Shown here: positions 1 to 5,377 of the stretch, in pieces
How positions within the stretch are numbered: the first letter of the stretch is position 1
Layout: every line of letters starts with the position of its first letter
DNA from: Thermoplasmata archaeon
Lineage (GTDB): Archaea; Thermoplasmatota; Thermoplasmata; Thermoplasmatales; Thermoplasmataceae
NCBI GenBank assembly: GCA_021835265.1
Contig: JAKBQK010000517.1
Span: forward strand, 1 to 5,549
Length of the DNA stretch: 5,549 nucleotides
Direction: 5' to 3'
The notes under the pieces: model-generated
Told to the model about the DNA's origin: nothing
The model's input: only the letters and a program-made list of their open reading frames with translations
The model's database searches: none
Program-made: the position numbers and the translations under genes

Positions 1-490
1 GGGCTTTTTTCTCTGCTTATCGCTTTTCATAATCTTCAATCATTCACTCTTTCCTGAATGCGAGCCTATGACCCGGATAACATGTCATGCTGTAGATGTT
101 CATTATTTTTTCCAGAGAAATTGAGTAGACTCATGATCCAGAGTTCATTCTTTGATGAGATCAATGCCAACACCATTCCTAATTAGAGAATCCCGGGGAA
201 TAGCACATTTGATTCCATGAAATGGCATCTTGTGTTATCAAGACTGTACATCATAATGCTGAGGGTTTCAAAGTCCCCTGATTGAATGGGGAAATAGACC
301 TAATATATCCAACTTCATCTAACGAGGAAGTTACAATAAAGTGTGAATACGACCAAAACTTCCCATCCCGGAGTTCCTTCTTCACATCGGGGAAGTGTGC
401 TATATTTCCTTTGATGATATCGTCTTAACAGCGTTGATGAAATGTGGTATGTTGAGTTGTGGTGAGATTTGAAAAGCATGTAGAAGTAAT
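1..490. other. Gene-poor flank, no supported coding region
   Basis: No frame on either strand gives a convincing protein. The longest open stretch is a minus-strand reading at 315-548, which overlaps the transposase relic in the wrong frame and is not credible as a gene. Two short inverted repeats are visible: TCCCC at 274-278 with GGGGA at 288-292, and ACTTCCC at 358-364 with GGGAAGT at 390-396. The T-run at 5-10 could belong to a terminator of a gene outside the window. Sampled by eye, base composition is less AT-rich than in the operon that follows. The stretch most likely consists of decayed sequence, but I cannot identify what it came from. Confidence 0.5.
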
Positions 491-609
491 ACTTATCGAT
501 AGTGCACTTGATTCGTTGTAAATTTGAAAAGATCTTGTTTATATTCAATCACTCTCACTGATCAAATATTTCCTTATGGTGATTTATTCATCATGTATAT
601 CCATCACGA
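491..609 (-). pseudogene. Decayed DDE transposase C-terminal fragment (copy A)
   Basis: Read on the minus strand, the segment over 531-494 encodes DLFKFTTNQVHYR and then a stop. This matches GLFEFTANHVHYR in the second copy near the right end of the window. The fragment is riddled with stops and has at least one single-base indel relative to the other copy between 532 and 550, so it cannot be functional. The assignment to a transposase rests on the better-preserved copy B, whose pattern recalls the region around the last catalytic acidic residue of IS4/IS5-like DDE transposases. That family call is made from memory of the pattern. The relationship between the two copies is seen directly. Confidence 0.45.
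497..531 (+). repeat. Direct repeat core, left copy
   Basis: This 35-base core matches 5436-5470 in the same orientation at 30 of 35 positions with no gap. Weaker similarity continues rightward to about 609 (matching up to 5549), including a shared TATATCCATCA at 595-605 and 5535-5545. The core lies inside the decayed transposase fragments, so it is a remnant of two copies of one element rather than an intact attachment site. Confidence 0.75.
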
Positions 610-710
610 AAATTTCTATATGGTATAAATCATAAAATACTCCAAAATTGTGTTCAATCAAGTATTAGATATATTTTGTTCGTTCAACTAATTGTTTCCA
701 AAAACATAAC

Positions 711-722
711 GATTAAATATGC
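711..722 (+). promoter_or_regulatory. TATA-like box of a leaderless promoter
   Basis: TTAAATAT at 713-720 is centred about 26 bases before the GTG at 743, the usual distance from archaeal TATA box to transcription start. No Shine-Dalgarno-like sequence precedes the GTG, and an in-frame TAG at 740-742 excludes an upstream start. Together these suggest that transcription starts at or very near the start codon. No convincing BRE is visible immediately upstream. This promoter would drive both genes of the operon. Confidence 0.55.
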
Positions 723-742
723 TATATGTACTTAAGAATTAG

Positions 743-1801
743 GTGTGTGAAATAGAAAAACCAATAAAATCTATATATTTTCCTCCATATGGTTTACAAG
801 GACAGGAATTTTCAGGACACGTAATCTGGTCTCATGAGTATAGAATTAAGTGTTTAAAGGTTAAGTTGGATTCTAATCTATATTTTTTGAATATTTATAA
901 TGTTGATAACATTTCATTCGTTTTTCACGAAATGGAAAATGAATTAGAAATTTCAAATGTAATTGAGAACGCCTATTTCGGATTTGTTGTAGGTTCTTCC
1001 CTGTCAAGTTCTCCAAATGTAGATGCTACTGTTTATTTCGAGATCGAATTTTTAGGTGAAACCGAAATTATTGAAGATAAAAAGTTTATTGTAAATCTGA
1101 TCAGACCTGAACTTGTTGTAAATAAAACCAAGAAAATTATTAACGTTACAATGCCAAAGGGCGCATTGCTACCTATAGTAGAACCAAAAATAAGAATTTC
1201 TAATATAGGCTTAGGTACAGCAATTGTAATTATAATTCCTGGGGATGGCTCTAGTTTGAAATTTATTAACTACTTTAAGAATGAAACTTTAATGTTTCTC
1301 AAGAACGTTGAGCATTCTTTTAGAAAGCTTAAAGAAGATTATCCAAGCGAATCTAACTTATTTGATGATTTTATTCAATTTTTTAAATTGGGTAAAGAAC
1401 TAGAAAATGACCAATATGAAAAGATGGAAGAGTATAAAACTATTCTAAAGAGAGTTAATGTTGGCCTTCAAAAAATAAAAGGAAAAGATCCTAATTTATC
1501 GAACGATATTTCACAAACAATCTCTGATGTGTTTTATTCTGTGTTCTCAATCAATAAAGAATTTGAAAGCTGGATGGTATCAATAGAAAGTATGAAAGGT
1601 CAAAGAATATTATTTTTAAACCCTATGTCGTCATTTGAATTAAACAAAGAAACAAAAACTGTAAATCTATCTTTAATCTGGATGGATATGTTGGGAAATG
1701 TCTATACACCGATTTCAATTGAAAACTTAACTTTTAATTTGAAAGATACAGAAAAAGTGCTGATTCCTATATTTGAATTATTTAATACGGAGGAAAGTTG
1801 A
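743..1801 (+). CDS. Unknown protein, Ig-like beta segments with helical insert
   Basis: I do not recognise this 352-residue protein. Residues 1 to about 124 are strand-rich, with alternating hydrophobic residues, and end in KKFIVNLIRPELVV, typical of the last strand of an Ig-like domain. Residues about 125-175 form a second short strand-rich segment; ISNIGLGTAIVIIIP resembles the N-x-G-x-G-x-A turn of CARDB/arrestin-like sandwiches. Residues about 176-295 are charged and helical with coiled-coil character. Residues about 298-350 return to strands (LSLIWMDMLGNVY). There is no signal peptide or membrane segment, so it is probably cytoplasmic. Start: GTG at 743 is the only candidate before residue 64, because a TAG abuts it upstream, and it fits a leaderless transcript. 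It is the first gene of an operon whose partner begins at the next base after its stop. A scaffold or sensor role is possible, but this is inference from fold appearance only. It is strongly AT-rich. Confidence 0.85.
   Translation: MCEIEKPIKSIYFPPYGLQGQEFSGHVIWSHEYRIKCLKVKLDSNLYFLNIYNVDNISFVFHEMENELEISNVIENAYFGFVVGSSLSSSPNVDATVYFEIEFLGETEIIEDKKFIVNLIRPELVVNKTKKIINVTMPKGALLPIVEPKIRISNIGLGTAIVIIIPGDGSSLKFINYFKNETLMFLKNVEHSFRKLKEDYPSESNLFDDFIQFFKLGKELENDQYEKMEEYKTILKRVNVGLQKIKGKDPNLSNDISQTISDVFYSVFSINKEFESWMVSIESMKGQRILFLNPMSSFELNKETKTVNLSLIWMDMLGNVYTPISIENLTFNLKDTEKVLIPIFELFNTEES
1789..1793 (+). promoter_or_regulatory. Shine-Dalgarno site for the TTG-started gene
   Basis: GGAGG lies 8 bases before the TTG at 1802, inside the last codons of the upstream gene. 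It fixes the unusual TTG start and contrasts with the leaderless first gene. Stop TGA (1799-1801) and start TTG (1802-1804) abut with no spacing, so the two proteins are likely translationally coupled and made together. Confidence 0.75.
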
Positions 1802-2803
1802 TTGGAACCATCGACATTATTAACTGATGCCACGGCAGCATATAATGCTGGAAGAATGGGGATTAAGATAGTTAATTTAATACATAAAGAATTTTCAAGT
1901 TCTGGACTTGAATTCATTCATCCTGAGATAAGATTTAAATCGAATGAATCGAAGTTGGAATTTACTTCCGGTATGAATTTTAAGAAGAGATTTCTCCCGG
2001 GGGGAAAAATTACAATAGAACTCCCTGCCCCTATAAGGTACACATTGTTTTCTTTGGTTCCCTATCAACCGTTACATAATGCTATTCAAATATTCAACGG
2101 GAAAATGACTCTTGATCGAGATGTATTAAATATTTACAACGAAGGGTTCCTAATAACTCTTGAATATAACTTCGAAAGGGATGATGTCATAAGAAATTTA
2201 GTATATACCAGCAGCCCAAAGGACAGCGTTAAAGACAAGATGAACAATGGTGAAAGTGATTCTTATTGGCTTCATGCAGAATTAAAAACTGTAGAGGCTT
2301 TAAAAAAAATATATTCAGTAATTAGAATAGAAGATGTTGAGTTGGGAGTAGAGGTAACTGTCAGGGAACATTTAAGAGACCTTTTCGATGAAAATATTAA
2401 GATGGAATTTTTAATGAATGCCAAGTTTAGCTCTAAAGACAGAAATGAAAGAGCGAAAGCGATATACTATAGAGAACATCATCAACCTCGCATAAAGGGA
2501 GATATTAACAAAATAATATATGACATTAACGATCTTTTCCAGCCTTCCAAATTTAGATCATATGTAAACTTAGAAGGAAATAGTTATAGATATAAAAATT
2601 GTCAAAAAGGAATTACTATTTCTGATCCAATAGGTCCAATTGTATTACCTAATTATATGAGCGTTATAACATCAACTGACTTAACAATGGATGAGCCAGC
2701 CAAGGAGGGAAAGCTAATTTACAAAAGAACAAGATTTAAAGATAAAATTGAGAAAATCCTTAATCAGCAATCAGAATCCCAAATAAAATACAAGAAGGGA
2801 TAA
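1802..2803 (+). CDS. Unknown protein, second gene of the operon
   Basis: I do not recognise this 333-residue protein. It opens with a short helix (residues about 8-32, AAYNAGRMGIKIVNLIHKEF), followed by a strand-rich part at about 37-125 containing LPGGKITIELPAP. A charged helical and mixed middle spans about 150-240, with VEALKKIYSVIRIEDVELGVEV and the histidine-rich EHHQPR at 225-230. A strand-rich part follows at about 250-310, and the tail is very basic and polar (FKDKIEKILNQQ through KKG). No signal peptide, membrane span, Walker motif, or nuclease or protease motif is visible. TTG is chosen as start because GGAGG lies 8 bases upstream; the next methionine, residue 19, would remove most of the first helix. 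The zero spacing implies the product works with the upstream protein. The basic tail could bind nucleic acid, which is a guess. Confidence 0.85.
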   Translation: MEPSTLLTDATAAYNAGRMGIKIVNLIHKEFSSSGLEFIHPEIRFKSNESKLEFTSGMNFKKRFLPGGKITIELPAPIRYTLFSLVPYQPLHNAIQIFNGKMTLDRDVLNIYNEGFLITLEYNFERDDVIRNLVYTSSPKDSVKDKMNNGESDSYWLHAELKTVEALKKIYSVIRIEDVELGVEVTVREHLRDLFDENIKMEFLMNAKFSSKDRNERAKAIYYREHHQPRIKGDINKIIYDINDLFQPSKFRSYVNLEGNSYRYKNCQKGITISDPIGPIVLPNYMSVITSTDLTMDEPAKEGKLIYKRTRFKDKIEKILNQQSESQIKYKKG

Positions 2804-2870
2804 TTTCACTTAATTGATTTTCATCCAAATTAAATAATATACTTATGAATATTAATTTGTTTAAATGTAA

Positions 2871-2919
2871 TATTTTTAATGATACTCTAGATTTTTCACG
2901 TGACTCGTGTTAAAAAAAA
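2871..2919. terminator. Probable bidirectional terminator between convergent genes
   Basis: Past the operon stop, T5 runs occur at 2873-2877 and 2892-2896. The second starts an imperfect hairpin: T5 and CACG (2892-2900), loop TGACT (2901-2905), then CGTG (2906-2909), a two-base bulge, and an A8 run (2912-2919). The plus strand presents oligo-T to the operon, and the A8 reads as T8 on the minus strand, facing transcripts of the DUF262 gene that run past its stop. Archaeal termination on oligo-T is established; use of this site is inferred. Confidence 0.4.
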
Positions 2920-3017
2920 TTATTGGCAAAATATTAACTGGATATTGTAATGAAAACCTCAATACAAACTTCTAATTCGAGTAGCATGATTAATATAAAA
3001 TACTGAAGTATCTCTAT

Positions 3018-3044
3018 TAGTAAATCCATACTGGATTTTTACTA
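3018..3044. repeat. Strong inverted repeat in the convergent intergenic region
   Basis: AAATCCA (3022-3028) and TGGATTT (3032-3038) pair perfectly around a three-base spacer. The outer arms TAGT (3018-3021) and ACTA (3041-3044) also pair after a two-base TT bulge, giving 11 pairs in 27 bases. A smaller palindrome, ATACT GA AGTAT, lies just before it at 3000-3011. Function is unknown; an RNA hairpin in a readthrough transcript or a protein-binding site are both possible. Confidence 0.6.
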
Positions 3045-3093
3045 TTATAATAAAATATTCGATAGTAAACAACAATGGAAAAGCAACTTTAGG

Positions 3094-3107
3094 GTATATT
3101 TTATAAG
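3094..3107 (+). promoter_or_regulatory. Candidate TATA box for a small RNA
   Basis: GTATATTTTATAAG is a good archaeal TATA-like stretch in a region with no plus-strand gene downstream. Depending on which part is used, transcription would begin at about 3120-3130, at the left arm of the structured element that follows. AT-rich intergenic DNA gives chance TATA-like matches, so this is tentative. Confidence 0.3.
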
Positions 3108-3118
3108 TCAGTAACTAG

Positions 3119-3210
3119 GGGAGAGTTTAGCATTGAGGCAAAAGCTCCAACTACCGCTTTGTCTAAGTAAAGAAACGGACTCTCCTACTGTTAAACCCAC
3201 TAATACAGTC
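3119..3210 (+). ncRNA. Candidate structured RNA of about 90 nt
   Basis: GGAGAGT (3120-3126) pairs with ACTCTCC (3179-3185), extendable by G-T pairs at both ends, and encloses a second stem, AAAGC (3141-3145) with GCTTT (3156-3160). A third hairpin follows directly: ACTGT (3187-3191) with ACAGT (3205-3209) around an AACCCAC loop. A TATA-like box lies at the right distance upstream on the plus strand. The direction is not certain. On the minus strand the same structure would be in the 3' tail of the DUF262 transcript, or in the right end of a decayed IS200/IS605-type element. It does not match tRNA, C/D-box or a known riboswitch that I can recognise. Confidence 0.3.
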
Positions 3211-3273
3211 CAATAATCTGGCTAGATTTCTCTCCACTTCCTTGATTGTTGCTTCTAATGATTCGATTTGCAA
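3163..3273 (-). CDS. Possible 36-residue coiled-coil ORF or relic
   Basis: Thirteen bases after the DUF262 stop, a TTG opens a 36-codon frame containing IESLEATIKEVERNLARLLD, an amphipathic heptad-like helix, ending at TAG (3165-3163). There is no clear Shine-Dalgarno sequence before the TTG. It overlaps the structured element at 3119-3210. A shift of one base near 3218 would join it to another open stretch, 3221-3108, reading VGLTVGESVSLLRQ and onward, so it may instead be the frameshifted tail of a lost protein. I do not claim a function; a real gene is unlikely but not excluded. Confidence 0.15.
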   Translation of the reverse strand: MQIESLEATIKEVERNLARLLDCISGFNSRRVRFFT

Positions 3274-3286
3274 CAGTATCTAACCT

Positions 3287-4915
3287 CTATTCTAATGATT
3301 TCATGAGATTTTTAATGCTTTCCTTAATCATTTTGTCTCTTTCATCTATGAAAGCTTTGAACTGGCTAAACTCCCAATATTCATTGGATAAAGGAATAAT
3401 ATGCTTTCTGAGCTCACCCTCATATTTTGGAAGATAATCCTTCGGCTCAAGATCCTGTATTTGGCTGTTCACGCTTCTGTTTATAAATGTCAAGTTAGAT
3501 AGAGTGTTTATGTATTCACTTCCCCAGTTATCTTTCCTTAGCGTGTCTTGCGGAAATATGTGTTGTTTAGTAACGTTAGGGTCATTGAGTGAATGTCCAG
3601 CCCAGTCTGATGCCCCATTTTTGTAAAGAATAGATAGAAGTAGCATTTGAGAAGAATTCGTTGATTCGTAAGTTGTTATATCTTCCTCGTTTACCTTATT
3701 TTGAACTTTGAATGATGCCATTTGCTCCAATAACTCTTCAAGCGGAAAATGCTTCCCTTTATTAATAGAGTCCAAGCTCTTGTCAAGTTTTTTCTCTGTC
3801 CTAGAACTATAATAATTGTTAACAGAAGCTATTAGGAACCACTTAAGAATTCTCTTCTTATCATCTTCACCCGAGATTTCATCCAGTTTAATCTCACTGT
3901 TTACAAACATCCACTTGTAGACAGGTATCATCACAGTTTGCGATGGCATGAATCTTCTATGGGATATTCCAAGTTCTCCTTTAATTAGATCTAGACCAGT
4001 TCTTATAATGTCAAAAGTCTTATTTATTATTTTTTCTAATTCGGGGCCTTTAGACCCGTATTCATCTTTTATCTCTCTTATAGTATTTTTGAAAGAATTT
4101 TTCTTAGTTATCCTGCTTTGACCTTTACCTAAGTTTCCGAACACGGTTCGAATACAGACTTCCCATGTAGGATACTCATCCTCGAACACTCCGTTGAGTT
4201 TTTTGTAACGATCAAGTATAAGTTCCTTTAGTGATGGAAAAGCTGATGCGAAAAAAGAAAGAAAAATTTCCAGGTTTCCAAGTTTCTCCCCGGATGTGTT
4301 TATTCTTGTAAATATGTCTGAAATTGCTTCTGGGTCTATCGGTTCACCTCTTTTGCTCCTTAGTGTATAAATAGGAAGCTCATAGTTAGAAATCTTGCTC
4401 CCTATTGATTCCAATGGTTCCTCATAATCCTTGTAATTAGCGGACAGGTCTTTCAAAGCAGATACTTTTCCTCGAGAAGCATTGAAAAGCAGTGAAACGG
4501 GTATCCCTATACTTCCCCCTATTCTAAACTCTCTCGATGAAGGATTAAATGAAATTGGTTCCGTCTCTATTAACTCCCCACCTCGGGTAATTTTCCAAGA
4601 ATTAGAAAGTAGAATAAGACTCAACAGCCTCTGCTGCCCATCGATCACATATCTGAATGGTCCCTCTGAATCTTGATTTTCATCTTTTCCTACAACCTTT
4701 GCATACGGTAACTCTTCATATGTTTCCAAAAGGATAATGGTACCAACGGGATACGAATTAACAATTGAGTCAATAAAAAGTTTAATTTTTTTCTCATCCC
4801 ACTCAAACTCACGCTGAACCACCGGAATCCTCAGTGTTTCAATCCAAGGGCCCAAGATTTCACTTATTTTCTTCTTCTCCACAACTAAGCTTTCGATAGA
4901 ACTTATCTGAGACAT
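3287..4915 (-). CDS. DUF262/HNH protein, single-chain GmrSD-like nuclease
   Basis: This 542-residue protein has the DUF262 (ParB/GmrS-like) signature. IPVVQREFEWD is at 30-40, with Q34, R35 and W39; YPVGTIILLE is at 55-64; the hallmark VIDGQQRLLSL is at 90-100; and IFTRINTSGEKL at 201-212 closes the nucleotide-handling domain. The C-terminus carries a DUF1524/HNH-like pattern: KQHIFPQ at 450-456 with H452, SNLTFINRSVN at 473-483 with N474, and EPKDYL at 490-495. Known family members of this type are modification-dependent or phage-defence restriction enzymes in which the DUF262 domain uses NTP and the HNH domain cuts DNA. The key residues of both look intact, so activity is plausible. Length is usual for one-chain members. 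The ATG at 4915 follows a TATA box at the leaderless distance. It is convergent with the unknown operon and less AT-rich than it. Whether it targets modified DNA cannot be read from sequence. Confidence 0.9.
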   Translation of the reverse strand: MSQISSIESLVVEKKKISEILGPWIETLRIPVVQREFEWDEKKIKLFIDSIVNSYPVGTIILLETYEELPYAKVVGKDENQDSEGPFRYVIDGQQRLLSLILLSNSWKITRGGELIETEPISFNPSSREFRIGGSIGIPVSLLFNASRGKVSALKDLSANYKDYEEPLESIGSKISNYELPIYTLRSKRGEPIDPEAISDIFTRINTSGEKLGNLEIFLSFFASAFPSLKELILDRYKKLNGVFEDEYPTWEVCIRTVFGNLGKGQSRITKKNSFKNTIREIKDEYGSKGPELEKIINKTFDIIRTGLDLIKGELGISHRRFMPSQTVMIPVYKWMFVNSEIKLDEISGEDDKKRILKWFLIASVNNYYSSRTEKKLDKSLDSINKGKHFPLEELLEQMASFKVQNKVNEEDITTYESTNSSQMLLLSILYKNGASDWAGHSLNDPNVTKQHIFPQDTLRKDNWGSEYINTLSNLTFINRSVNSQIQDLEPKDYLPKYEGELRKHIIPLSNEYWEFSQFKAFIDERDKMIKESIKNLMKSLE

Positions 4916-4936
4916 TTAAACGTATGTGCTAATGAA

Positions 4937-4950
4937 CTAATAAATCTTTT
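4937..4950 (-). promoter_or_regulatory. TATA/BRE promoter of the DUF262 gene
   Basis: On the minus strand, AAAAGATTTATTAG runs from 4950 to 4937. The TTTATTA box is centred at 4941, 26 bases before the A of the ATG at 4915, and the purine-rich GGAAAAG ahead of it resembles a BRE. No Shine-Dalgarno sequence precedes the ATG. This is again the geometry of a leaderless archaeal transcript. Confidence 0.65.
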
Positions 4951-4966
4951 CCAAGGTAGACTTATG

Positions 4967-4984
4967 TTGCATAACACCATGCAA
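4967..4984. promoter_or_regulatory. Operator-like inverted repeat upstream of the DUF262 promoter
   Basis: TTGCAT (4967-4972) and ATGCAA (4979-4984) form a perfect 6-base inverted repeat with a 6-base spacer. The nearer arm lies about 20 bases upstream of the TATA box of the minus-strand gene. The size and spacing suit a dimeric helix-turn-helix regulator, acting as activator or repressor. It could also serve the plus-strand frame starting near 4994. No regulator gene is present in the window. Confidence 0.35.
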
Positions 4985-4993
4985 TAATACATT

Positions 4994-5377
4994 TTGAAGA
5001 GATTATGGACTTTGTTTGCTCAATACGATAACGTTTCAGTTCATGGAAAGAGAAAGAATAAAAGGATATTGTCTTTTCGTCCTGAGTCACTGTTCAGGCG
5101 TGTGAAAGAAATCCCTAATCTCAACGATATCCATAATTGCAGAAATGATCTAACGAAACAGAATAGAAAAATGAAATGAAGCATATTCTTGAGTATGGAA
5201 AGATATGAACAGTGAAAATATTCCTCGTGCATGAAAAGAGTTATTGAGGAGATAACCAGGGCAATAAGATCTGATTTCTTGATCCAAGAAAATGGATTCA
5301 AAGTGCTCTATTGCAACATGACGAGGAGTTTATGGAACAATTTCGCATTGAATCTTATTTCAAACCATTTTTTGTAA
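4994..5377 (+). pseudogene. Interrupted plus-strand frame, unknown relic
   Basis: One frame stays open from a TTG at 4994 to TAA at 5375-5377 apart from two TGA codons, at 5177-5179 and 5213-5215. The last part, beginning KRVIEEITRAIRSDFLIQ and continuing to TRSLWNNFALNLISNHFL, has protein-like composition with helix-forming character. The middle, with SFRPESLFRRVKEIPNLNDI, is basic. I do not recognise the family. An old transposase or other mobile-element gene is plausible because a decayed transposase fragment follows on the other strand. It may equally be chance in AT-rich DNA. A minus-strand frame over the same DNA (5041-5301) is less protein-like. Confidence 0.25.

Noticed and set aside
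315..548. 77-codon open frame on the minus strand
   Set aside because: It overlaps the decayed transposase fragment in a different frame from the homologous peptide, has no promoter or ribosome site, and its composition is not protein-like.
1217..1245. Hydrophobic AIVIIIP stretch in the first operon protein as a membrane segment
   Set aside because: Only about 6-7 hydrophobic residues, flanked by polar turns; it fits a beta strand better than a transmembrane helix.
1702..1917. 71-codon minus-strand frame
   Set aside because: Antisense to the end of the first operon gene and the start of the second; no start signals.
743..2803. Toxin-antitoxin pair
   Set aside because: Both proteins are large and lack any small DNA-binding antitoxin or known toxin motif.
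3246..3437. 63-codon plus-strand frame
   Set aside because: Mostly antisense to the C-terminal coding part of the DUF262 gene; no promoter or ribosome site.
4482..4676. 64-codon plus-strand frame
   Set aside because: Antisense to the conserved DUF262 N-terminal region; a shadow of that gene.
5177..5215. TGA recoding (tryptophan or selenocysteine) in the interrupted frame
   Set aside because: No recoding signal is seen, the first operon gene ends in TGA, and confident genes use TGG for tryptophan; pseudogene decay is simpler.
5041..5301. 86-codon minus-strand frame with a hydrophobic stretch (FIFLFCFVRSFL)
   Set aside because: Phe/Leu-rich composition arises from reading AT-rich DNA antisense; no promoter, no ribosome site, and the opposite frame looks more protein-like.
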